Assembly (NCBI GenBank): GCA_002499455.1
Contig: DALN01000014.1
Span: 2,130-16,297, forward strand
DNA: 14,168 bases
Reading direction: 5' to 3'
Source: Methanoculleus sp. UBA77
GTDB taxonomy: Archaea > Halobacteriota > Methanomicrobia > Methanomicrobiales > Methanoculleaceae
Numbering within the stretch: the first letter of the stretch is position 1; each line of letters begins with the position of its first letter. The notes beneath the pieces are model-generated. The model did not search any database, was not told the origin of the DNA, and saw only the letters and a program-made list of their open reading frames with translations. A program made the position numbers and the translations under genes. Below are positions 1-5,778 of the stretch, one piece after another.

Positions 1-106
1 CCCGGCCGGGGATGATATCGAAGACCGCAACAATCTGGATGCTCTCGGCGTGGGCGGCGATGATATGCCCGACGTTGCCGCATCCCAGCAACCCTATTTT
101 AATCAT
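1..106 (-). CDS. nadX: Aspartate dehydrogenase, N-terminal fragment (runs off the left edge)
   Basis: Only the first 35 codons are in the window, read leftward from an ATG at 106. The translation opens with MIKIGLLGCGNVGHIIAAHA, a Rossmann beta-strand with the GxGxxG nucleotide-binding loop (GCGNVG, residues 8-13), followed by IQIVAVFDIIPG, where an acidic residue ends the second strand as expected for NAD(P) binding. This opening resembles archaeal L-aspartate dehydrogenase, which makes iminoaspartate for NAD synthesis. That identity rests on recall of the family opening; homoserine dehydrogenase or another small oxidoreductase would start in a similar way. No strong Shine-Dalgarno sequence lies upstream on the minus strand. 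A TATTAC-like stretch about 20 nt upstream would fit a short-leader or leaderless transcript. The gene is divergent from the methylthiotransferase gene. Confidence 0.7.
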   Translation of the reverse strand, partial: MIKIGLLGCGNVGHIIAAHAESIQIVAVFDIIPGR

Positions 107-140
107 TGAATAGAGAAGTTGTAATATCAGCGGTTAAGTA

Positions 141-155
141 TTGTGCTCCGCACAA
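141..155. promoter_or_regulatory. Perfect inverted repeat TTGTGC-TCC-GCACAA in a divergent promoter region
   Basis: Six-base arms (141-146 and 150-155) flank a three-base centre. The repeat lies between the divergent nadX-like gene (starts at 106) and the methylthiotransferase gene (starts at 235). The size and symmetry would suit a dimeric repressor site or a small hairpin in the methylthiotransferase leader. No regulator is assigned. An 8-bp palindrome CCGGCCGG follows at 158-165, but such strings are common in this GC-rich DNA. Confidence 0.35.
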
Positions 156-234
156 AACCGGCCGGAAGAGAGATAAATCATCCTTCGACGACGGGGGAGA
201 CCCGGCCGCCGACCGCGCGCAGGGAGCCGAACCC

Positions 235-1449
235 ATGACCCTTGAAGACCTGCAGGGAAGAGCGATCTACATCGAGAGTTACGGGTGCACCTACAACCAC
301 GCCGACACCCGGAGGCTTGAAACGATACTGGAGGGGCTCGGCTGCAGGCTGACCGGGCCGGACGAGGCGGACGCCGTGATCGTCAACACCTGCACGGTGA
401 TCGAGGCGACGGAGCGGAAGATGCTCCGGCGGCTTGCGGCCTTCGCCGACCGGGACCTCTACGTGACCGGGTGCATGCCGCTCGTCCAGATGGAGAGGAT
501 CCGATCGGTCTGCACGCCGCAGGTCATCCACCCCGACGAGATCCGTGAGCGATCGGGCACCGTCGGCACCCCCGGAGCGGGGGCGATCGGCGTGGTGCAG
601 GTGGCGAGCGGGTGCGTCGGCAGGTGCAGTTACTGCATCACCCGGCTCGCACGGGGGAGGCTTGTGAGCGCATCGACCGACGAGATCCTCGACGCCGTCC
701 GGCGCCTTACGGCAACGGGCGCCTGCGAGATCCAGCTGACCGGGCAGGACGTGGCCGCCTGGGGGCTCGACCGGGGCGAGTCGCTCCCGGACCTCCTGCA
801 GGCGGTAGCAGGGGTCCCCGGCCGGTTCGCCGTCAGGATCGGGATGATGCACCCCGCCTCGGTGCTCGGGATCCTCGAGCCCCTCATCGAGGCCTACGAG
901 AGCGAGAAGGTCTTCCGGTTCCTCCACCTCCCCGTCCAGTCGGGCTCCGATACCGTTCTCGAGCGGATGCAGCGCGACTATACCGCCGCCGACGTCATCC
1001 GGATCGTCGATGCGTTCCGGGAGCGCTACCCGGAGATGATGATCTCCTCCGACTTCATCACCGGGTTTCCGGGGGAGACCGAGGAGGAGTTCCACGAGAC
1101 GCTCGACCTCCTCGACCGGGCGGCGTTCGTGAAGGTGAACATCACCCGCTACTCCCGGCGGCCGGGAACGCCCGCTGCGGCCCTGAAATGCCTCCCCGAG
1201 CGGATACGGAAGGACCGGTCACGGACGCTGCTCGCCCGGGCAAACCGGATCTACGACCGCTACAACGAGCAGTGGCTCGGGAAGGAGACGCCGGTCGTCG
1301 CAACCGAGAAGACCATCCCCGGATCGACCGTCTGCCGCAACCCCTGCTACCTCAACGTCGTCATCGAGGAGGATCTGCCGTTCGGGTTCTCCGGGAAGGC
1401 GGTGATCACGGGGAACCGGCGGCACTACGTCACCGGCGAGAGGGTTTAG
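235..1449 (+). CDS. tRNA (t6A37) methylthiotransferase, archaeal e-MtaB/CDKAL1 type
   Basis: This is a radical-SAM enzyme expected to convert t6A37 to ms2t6A37 in ANN-decoding tRNAs. Three domains are visible in the 404-aa protein. The N-terminal MTTase domain carries the three cysteines of the auxiliary [4Fe-4S] cluster: C18 (SYGCTYN), C53 (NTCTV) and C80 (TGCMP). The radical-SAM core has CVGRCSYC (C127, C131, C134), then GFPGETEEEF about 100 residues before the end. A short TRAM-like tail ends the protein. The N-terminal SYGCTYN sequence favours the archaeal/eukaryotic e-MtaB/CDKAL1 branch over bacterial MiaB. The ATG at 235 is chosen because AGGGAG at 221-226 is a well-placed Shine-Dalgarno sequence. 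The frame stays open up to a TTG at 106, but the extra 43 residues do not look like family sequence. The gene appears to stand alone. Confidence 0.9.
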   Translation: MTLEDLQGRAIYIESYGCTYNHADTRRLETILEGLGCRLTGPDEADAVIVNTCTVIEATERKMLRRLAAFADRDLYVTGCMPLVQMERIRSVCTPQVIHPDEIRERSGTVGTPGAGAIGVVQVASGCVGRCSYCITRLARGRLVSASTDEILDAVRRLTATGACEIQLTGQDVAAWGLDRGESLPDLLQAVAGVPGRFAVRIGMMHPASVLGILEPLIEAYESEKVFRFLHLPVQSGSDTVLERMQRDYTAADVIRIVDAFRERYPEMMISSDFITGFPGETEEEFHETLDLLDRAAFVKVNITRYSRRPGTPAAALKCLPERIRKDRSRTLLARANRIYDRYNEQWLGKETPVVATEKTIPGSTVCRNPCYLNVVIEEDLPFGFSGKAVITGNRRHYVTGERV

Positions 1450-1456
1450 CCCGACC

Positions 1457-1467
1457 GAAAATTTTTC
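1457..1467 (+). promoter_or_regulatory. Probable TATA box/promoter of the DtxR-type regulator
   Basis: GAAAATTTTTC is an A/T island in GC-rich DNA and an exact palindrome around T1462. It lies about 30 nt before the ATG at 1493, which has no Shine-Dalgarno sequence, as expected for a leaderless archaeal transcript. The T run could also help end transcription of the upstream gene, which stops at 1449. Its symmetry would allow autoregulation by a dimer, but that is inference. Confidence 0.5.
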
Positions 1468-1492
1468 ATCAGAGAAGGCATACTCTTCTGCC

Positions 1493-1933
1493 ATGCAGGG
1501 GATTACCGGGCACGAGCTCTCCTCGCGGAAGGCTGAATACCTGAAGTACATCCATATGCAGGGCGACGTCGTGAAGACAACCGAGATCGCCGCCCGGTTC
1601 TCGGTCGCGCCCTCGACGGTGACCAAAGCCCTCACGGAGATAGCAAAAGCGGGATACATCGAGCATACGCCGTATCACGGGGTGCGGCTCACGCCCGCAG
1701 GCACCGAGTACGCCCGGTTCCTGCTCCGGCGTCACCGGATCGTCGCGCTGGTCCTCAGCCGCTACGGCCTCGAGCCCGACGAGGCCTGCAAGGAGGCGGC
1801 GAAGATAGAGCAGTGCTTCTCAAAAGACCTCACGAACAGGATCTGCTCCTCGCTCGGACACCCGATGATGAGCGGCTGCGGCGAGATCGAGCACGACAAC
1901 TGCTGCTGCCCCTCCTGCGGGCGCCAGGGGTGA
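1493..1933 (+). CDS. DtxR/MntR-family metal-responsive regulator with cysteine-rich tail
   Basis: This 146-aa cytoplasmic transcription factor has an N-terminal winged helix (about residues 10-72; recognition region SVAPSTVTKAL, then a wing ending in RLTPAG) and a dimerisation region (about 78-122) starting RRHRIVALVL, a DtxR-family hallmark. There is no SH3-like/FeoA domain, as in short MntR proteins. Aligned by eye with MntR (EGIEH) and DtxR (CRWEH), the metal-site segment here reads AKIEQ (103-107): E106 is kept, but the His is Q107 and the position of MntR E99/DtxR C102 is A103. Instead, C99, C108 and C118 and a tail with C129, C137, C138, C139 and C142 offer thiol ligands. It lies just upstream of, and points toward, a Zn/Mn-type ABC transporter, so control of metal uptake is likely. 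The metal is unknown. There is no Shine-Dalgarno sequence, so the mRNA is probably leaderless. Confidence 0.85.
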   Translation: MQGITGHELSSRKAEYLKYIHMQGDVVKTTEIAARFSVAPSTVTKALTEIAKAGYIEHTPYHGVRLTPAGTEYARFLLRRHRIVALVLSRYGLEPDEACKEAAKIEQCFSKDLTNRICSSLGHPMMSGCGEIEHDNCCCPSCGRQG

Positions 1934-1962
1934 CGGCACAACGTTTTTACAGCCGCAGGGAC

Positions 1963-1987
1963 GAATATTTAGACTCACACCAAATTC
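1963..1987 (+). promoter_or_regulatory. Promoter and possible operator of the metal ABC transporter operon
   Basis: AATATTTA (1964-1971) is a TATA-like box about 30 nt before the ATG at 2000. It overlaps a loose dyad: GAAT at 1963-1966 opposite ATTC at 1984-1987, with inner TTTAG and CCAAA segments. The site covers the expected transcription start, a usual place for a repressor. The dyad is imperfect. Linking it to the DtxR-type regulator next door is inference. A T5 run at 1944-1948 just upstream could end the regulator transcript. Confidence 0.4.
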
Positions 1988-1999
1988 CGGGTGAGGTAC

Positions 2000-2899
2000 A
2001 TGGGATCGGAAAAAAGAGGCCGAATAGTCCTGTTAACACGAATTCTGGCAGCGGTTTTAGTCCTTCTGCTGGCAGCAGCCACGGCGGGATGCACCGGCAC
2101 CGACCGGCAGCAGGATGAACGGATCGTCGTCGCGGTCACCATACCCCCCGAGCAGGAGTTCGTCGAGCGGGTGGGAGGGGAGAATGTCCGGGTGGTCCTG
2201 CTGGTGCCGGCGGGGGCCGACCCGCACACCTACGAACCGCCGCCGGGAGTCATCGCCGACGTCGCGGAGGCGGACGTGTACGCCGTGGTGGGGTCGGGGA
2301 TAGAGTTCGAGCTCGCCTGGAAGGATAAGATCGCCTCCTTAAACCCCGATATGCTGGTCGTCGACTGTTCGCGCGGCATCGACCTCATCTCGACCGGCGA
2401 GGACGGCCATGCGGGGACCGACCCGCACATCTGGCTCTCCCCTAAGAACGCGAAGATCATGGTCGAGAAGATCCGCGAAGGGCTTGCTGCGGCCGACCCG
2501 GAGCACGCCGACGAGTACGACCGGAACGCCGCGGCTTACCAGGCGGAGCTCGACGCCCTGGACGCGGAGATCGCCGGTGCGCTCGCCGGGGCGGGGGTGA
2601 AGAAGGTCATGGTCTACCACTCGTCGTGGGCCTACCTCGCCCGGGACTACGGTTTTGAGGAGGTCACGATCGAGAGCGAGGGGAAAGAACCCTCACCGCA
2701 GCGGCTGGAACACCTCATCACGCAGGCGAAGGATGAGGGAATCCGGGTGATCTTCGCATCGCCCGAGCACTCCACACGGAGCGCTGAGGTGATCGCGAGG
2801 GAGATCGGCGGAACCGTGGTGCTGGTAAGCCCGCTTGAGAAGGAGTACCTGGAGAACATGCGGCGCGTCGCAGCGGCATTTGCGGAGAGCAGCCAATGA
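2000..2899 (+). CDS. Metal ABC transporter substrate-binding lipoprotein (ZnuA/TroA family)
   Basis: This is the outer-face receptor of a zinc- or manganese-type importer, 299 aa, which is normal for the family. A basic start and a hydrophobic helix (about 9-29) run into a lipobox ending TAGC, so C31 is the likely lipid anchor. Cluster A-1 features are present: H76 (DPHTYEP), H143 (DPHIWLSP) and H207 (VYHSSW). Three histidines are commoner in Zn binders than in Mn binders, which often have Glu at the third position. The usual fourth ligand, Asp in a DPL motif near the end, appears as Ser277 (SPLEKEY). The His-rich loop of many ZnuA proteins is short here. The ATG at 2000 is preferred because GGTGA (1990-1994) sits five bases ahead. 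The alternative GTG at 1991 would add three residues. The stop overlaps the next start (ATGA). Confidence 0.9.
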   Translation: MGSEKRGRIVLLTRILAAVLVLLLAAATAGCTGTDRQQDERIVVAVTIPPEQEFVERVGGENVRVVLLVPAGADPHTYEPPPGVIADVAEADVYAVVGSGIEFELAWKDKIASLNPDMLVVDCSRGIDLISTGEDGHAGTDPHIWLSPKNAKIMVEKIREGLAAADPEHADEYDRNAAAYQAELDALDAEIAGALAGAGVKKVMVYHSSWAYLARDYGFEEVTIESEGKEPSPQRLEHLITQAKDEGIRVIFASPEHSTRSAEVIAREIGGTVVLVSPLEKEYLENMRRVAAAFAESSQ

Positions 2900-3666
2900 G
2901 CAGCGTCCCGGTGATCGAGGTCGAGGATCTCTGGGTCAGGCTGCACGGCCGGGACGTGCTCGAGGGGGTGAGCCTCGCCATCCACCCAAACGAGTTCTAC
3001 GCGATCATCGGGCCGAACGGCGGCGGCAAGACGACACTCCTCCGGGTGATCCTCGGCCTCCTCCCCCCCTCCCGCGGCGTCGTCCGGATCCTCGGCAGCA
3101 CGGAAGCGGCGATGCGCAGGTTCCTCGGCTACGTCCCCCAGTTCAGGACGTTCGACTTCGATTACCCCATCACCGTGCGGGAGATGGTCCTCTCCGGTCG
3201 GCTCGGCCACATCACCCGCCTGCCGAGGCGCTACGATGAGGGAGACCATGCCCGTGCGGAGGAGGCGCTCGAGACGATGGGCATCGCCGGTCTTGCCGAC
3301 CGGCAGATCCGCGACCTATCGGGCGGGGAGCAACAGCGGGTGATCATCGCCCGGGCGCTCGTCGGCGACCCGAAGGTGCTTCTCCTCGACGAACCGACGG
3401 TCTACGTGGACGCGCCGACAGAGGCGCAGTTCTACGAGATCCTGGACCGGCTCCGCGACCGGATGGCGATCGTCCTCGTAACCCACGACATCGGGGTGAT
3501 CCCGGAGCACGTGACCCGGGTCGCGTGCCTGAACCGGCGCATCTATACACACGATTCAAGCGAGATCACGGCGGATATGCTCGAGGCCGCGTACCACTGC
3601 CCGGTGGACCTGATCGCCCACGGCGTCCCGCACCGGGTCCTGTCCGAGCACTCGCGGGAGGAGTGA
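2896..3666 (+). CDS. Metal ABC transporter ATP-binding protein (ZnuC/MntB type)
   Basis: This cytoplasmic ATPase (256 aa) drives the metal importer. All nucleotide-binding motifs are present: Walker A GPNGGGKTT (39-47), Q-loop Q82 in VPQF, signature LSGGEQQ (141-147), Walker B LLLDEP (162-167) and switch His H197 in THD. The GPNGGGKTT form of Walker A and the FDFDYPITV segment after the Q-loop are typical of the Zn/Mn uptake subfamily. The start overlaps the lipoprotein stop by four bases, which implies translational coupling. The permease follows after three bases. The C-terminal segment after the H-loop (about 205-256) is the short accessory region usual in these proteins. Subfamily placement is secure, but the metal cannot be read from the ATPase. 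Confidence 0.93.
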   Translation: MSSVPVIEVEDLWVRLHGRDVLEGVSLAIHPNEFYAIIGPNGGGKTTLLRVILGLLPPSRGVVRILGSTEAAMRRFLGYVPQFRTFDFDYPITVREMVLSGRLGHITRLPRRYDEGDHARAEEALETMGIAGLADRQIRDLSGGEQQRVIIARALVGDPKVLLLDEPTVYVDAPTEAQFYEILDRLRDRMAIVLVTHDIGVIPEHVTRVACLNRRIYTHDSSEITADMLEAAYHCPVDLIAHGVPHRVLSEHSREE

Positions 3667-3669
3667 GCG

Positions 3670-4479
3670 GTGTTAGAGGTGCTCGGGTTTGAGTTCTTCA
3701 GGAACGCGCTCATCGCCGGGGTGCTTGCAAGCATCGCCTGCGGGATCATCGGCACCTACGTCGTGGTGCGGCGGATGGTCTCGGTCAGCGGCGGCATCTC
3801 CCACGCGGCCTTCGGGGGGATAGGCCTCGGTTACTACTTCGGGATCGATCCGCTCCTTGGCGCCGCCGGGTTCACCGTCGCCACGGCGCTCGGGATGGGA
3901 ACGCTCCAACTCCGCGCCCGGCAGCAGATGGACACGCTCATCGGCGCGGTCTGGGCGGCCGGGATGGCCATCGGGATCCTCTTCGTCTACCTGACACCGG
4001 GATTCGCCCCCGACCTCTTCTCCTACCTCTTCGGGAACATCCTCCTCGTGCCGCAGGGCGACATCCTGCTGATGGCCGCCCTCGTCGCCATCATCATCGC
4101 CGTCGTGGCCTTCCTCTACCAGGAACTCCAGGCGGTCACCTTCGATCCGGATTACGCGAAGGTCATGTGCCTCCCGGTCGAGCGGCTCTCGCTCCTCCTC
4201 CTGGTGCTGATCGCTCTCACGGTGGTGATGCTGATCCGCGTGGTGGGGATCATCCTGGTGATCGCGCTCCTCACGCTCCCGGCGGCGATCAGCCGCCTCT
4301 ACACCACCAGGATATGGAGCATGATGCTTCTTGCCGTCGTCCTCGGCATCATCTTCACCGTAGCGGGGATCGGGCTCTCATACCTTGCGAACGTTCCGTC
4401 GGGGGCGACGATCATCCTCGTCAGCACCATCGCGTATGCGGGCGCCCTCGGCATCGAACGTCTCCGGCAGGGCACCTGA
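3670..4479 (+). CDS. Metal ABC transporter permease (ZnuB/MntC, ABC-3 family)
   Basis: This integral membrane subunit (269 aa) forms the metal channel. About seven to eight hydrophobic segments are visible, starting at residues 12-33. Family signatures are GISHAAFGGIGLG (42-54), an early segment met in almost all ABC-3 permeases, and LTLPAAISRL (201-210), corresponding to the conserved LPAA motif. It starts with GTG, supported by GGAGGAG at 3657-3663 about six bases upstream. The gap from the ATPase stop is only three bases, so lipoprotein, ATPase and permease form one operon. No further transport subunit is needed in this family. Confidence 0.92.
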   Translation: MLEVLGFEFFRNALIAGVLASIACGIIGTYVVVRRMVSVSGGISHAAFGGIGLGYYFGIDPLLGAAGFTVATALGMGTLQLRARQQMDTLIGAVWAAGMAIGILFVYLTPGFAPDLFSYLFGNILLVPQGDILLMAALVAIIIAVVAFLYQELQAVTFDPDYAKVMCLPVERLSLLLLVLIALTVVMLIRVVGIILVIALLTLPAAISRLYTTRIWSMMLLAVVLGIIFTVAGIGLSYLANVPSGATIILVSTIAYAGALGIERLRQGT

Positions 4480-4529
4480 TGGGGCAAACCGGTGCGCTTA
4501 TGCCGGCCGGCGCAAGAATTAGGTGAGCA

Positions 4530-5054
4530 ATGGATCCGATCATCGAAGAGGGATACGCCCGGCTCCTTGAGACGCTCGGGGAGCTGCAGGCGAAGAAGGA
4601 AGAATCGGCCTCGGAACTCCGGGGCAACGGAGGAGCCCTCCTTGCGCGGATGGCCGCCGACACGGCGCCGGTCGTGGAGAAGATCGGCCTCGAGATGCTC
4701 CGGCGCGCGAAACGCGAGGCCTCCGGCGAACTTTATGAGCAGCAGTATTACGAGACGAAGATGATCGTGCTCGGGAAGACCGATCCGCTCCCCTACCGCC
4801 CGGACGACCCGAGCATCCCTGTCGACACCCAGATCTGCGTTCTGTCCGCGGACGGGAAATTCTACGAGGTGATGTATACCAACACCGAGATCCGGATCGA
4901 CTCCTACCTCTCCCCCCTGACACCGGAGGATGCCGTCGACGTCTACGGCTACGACCTCGTCGTCATGCTCTACCGGGCGCTGTATGAGTATGCGCAGAAA
5001 GAGGAGGAACTGACGGCCGCGCTCGCGCGGACGCTCGAGTACCTCAGATCATAA
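4530..5054 (+). CDS. Hypothetical protein, 174 aa, following the metal transporter
   Basis: I do not recognise this protein. It is soluble, with no signal peptide or membrane helix. Residues 1-80 look helical and charged (a run such as LGELQAKKEESASEL). A middle section (about 76-128) looks like beta strands (TKMIVLGKT, QICVLSADGKFYEVMYT, IRIDSYLSPL). A C-terminal helix (about 138-172) ends in AQKEEELTAALARTLEYLR. There are no cysteine pairs, HxH clusters or nucleotide-binding loops; the only Cys is C103. AGGTGA at 4521-4526 is a close Shine-Dalgarno sequence. The gene starts 50 bases after the permease on the same strand, so co-transcription is possible, with a strong T-rich terminator right at its end. 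Codon use matches the surroundings, which supports a real gene. A role in metal handling is guilt by association only. Confidence 0.75.
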   Translation: MDPIIEEGYARLLETLGELQAKKEESASELRGNGGALLARMAADTAPVVEKIGLEMLRRAKREASGELYEQQYYETKMIVLGKTDPLPYRPDDPSIPVDTQICVLSADGKFYEVMYTNTEIRIDSYLSPLTPEDAVDVYGYDLVVMLYRALYEYAQKEEELTAALARTLEYLRS

Positions 5055-5066
5055 AACCGGTTTTTT
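5053..5066 (+). terminator. Palindrome AAAACCGGTTTT with T6 run
   Basis: A 12-base perfect palindrome (5053-5064) begins inside the stop codon of the hypothetical gene and merges into T5061-T5066. T-rich tracts end transcription in Archaea, so this probably ends the metal-transport transcript. It may also limit read-through from the convergent membrane-protein gene. Confidence 0.6.
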
Positions 5067-5164
5067 CTTCAGTCTCCGGACGGAACGAACTTCGAACGCG
5101 CTGCTGTTCTTCGTGAGGCTCAGGGCACGATGGGGGGCGTCCGGCACCCCCTGCCCCGCCGGCC

Positions 5165-5617
5165 TCACCGGCTCCCGAAGATGGGAAAGAGCGGCTGGGT
5201 GGGGTCGCGCCCGGCGCTGAGCGCTGAAAGCGGATACGAGCGGGTACGCTTTCCGCCGGAGGCATCCTCGTACGTGACCACCGCTTTTGCCTCCGAGATC
5301 ATGGTGCCAAGGCTGAACCCGGACTCCTCTTCCGGTTCGAGAGAGGCGACCTCGAAATCGAGGTTCATCGGGACGATGACGATGTGGACGTTCTGTGCTC
5401 TCGCAGTGCCGGTATTGGTGACGATGATCTCGCGGGCATCCTCGGCGAGGTCTACGGTGACGAGCGGGAAATTGCCGGTCTCCCCCATGATACGGATGCA
5501 CATCAGGAGGGCGAGCACGCAGACCAGCCCGATGAGGGCAAAGATGGGCTCGACGAAGAACAGCCCCAGCGTGATGAGGCCTCCCGCCGCCAGGATGATC
5601 CTCTGGTTCTTATCCAT
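5165..5617 (-). CDS. Small membrane protein with exposed beta-rich domain, function unknown
   Basis: The 150-aa protein has two hydrophobic helices close together (about residues 7-22 and 25-42), so the chain probably crosses the membrane as a hairpin. It then has a roughly 100-residue soluble part. That part has alternating strands (PLVTVDL, EIIVTNTGTARAQNVHIVIVP, AKAVVTYED) with the VTNTGTARAQNV pattern seen in Ig-like/CARDB-like beta-sandwich domains of archaeal surface proteins. This is a resemblance, not an assignment. I choose the ATG at 5617 over the TTG at 5623 because a TTATAAT box lies 27 nt upstream, the expected spacing for a leaderless transcript starting at that ATG, and because neither start has a Shine-Dalgarno sequence. 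The gene is divergent from serS and convergent with the 174-aa gene. Confidence 0.75.
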   Translation of the reverse strand: MDKNQRIILAAGGLITLGLFFVEPIFALIGLVCVLALLMCIRIMGETGNFPLVTVDLAEDAREIIVTNTGTARAQNVHIVIVPMNLDFEVASLEPEEESGFSLGTMISEAKAVVTYEDASGGKRTRSYPLSALSAGRDPTQPLFPIFGSR

Positions 5618-5640
5618 GCTCAATGAGTTAGCGCACGGAA

Positions 5641-5647
5641 ATTATAA
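5641..5647 (-). promoter_or_regulatory. TATA box of the small membrane-protein gene
   Basis: On the minus strand this reads TTATAAT, preceded by purine-poor sequence and centred about 27 nt before the ATG at 5617. It is among the clearest TATA-like boxes in the window and supports a leaderless start. Confidence 0.6.
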
Positions 5648-5740
5648 GGGATAGGTTTCGAGCGGGAGCAGCAGGGGCGATCCGGGCGCGCCCCGGCGGA
5701 GAGCCACCTTCACCCATCCTGCTGGCAGGGCAACATGACC

Positions 5741-5746
5741 ATATAC
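5741..5746 (+). promoter_or_regulatory. Possible TATA box of serS
   Basis: ATATAC lies 33-38 nt before the serS ATG. A start about 25 nt downstream would give a leader of roughly 10 nt. The element is short, so the call is tentative. The 5618-5778 region between the two divergent genes otherwise holds only this box and the opposing TATA box. Confidence 0.4.
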
Positions 5747-5778
5747 CGTCATGGCGAAAGTATGTACAGAGAGACAGC

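Noticed and set aside
106..234. 43-codon N-terminal extension of the methylthiotransferase from a TTG
   Set aside because: The extra residues do not resemble the family, the TTG overlaps the start of the divergent gene and has no ribosome binding site, and the ATG at 235 has a good one.
178..1095. Long minus-strand open frame opposite the methylthiotransferase
   Set aside because: It is a shadow frame of GC-rich coding DNA with no recognisable domain, opposite a certain gene. The same holds for the long frames at 5749-7179, 10708-11949 and 12934-13704.
4502..4511. Palindrome GCCGGCCGGC before the 174-aa gene
   Set aside because: GC-only palindromes of this kind (also at 1-10 and 158-165) are expected by chance in this composition, with no T run or promoter link.
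5132..5151. G6/C5 inverted repeat past the end of the small membrane-protein gene
   Set aside because: It could form a hairpin, but there is no T run on the minus strand and the arms are simple G/C runs, so a terminator call is not supported.
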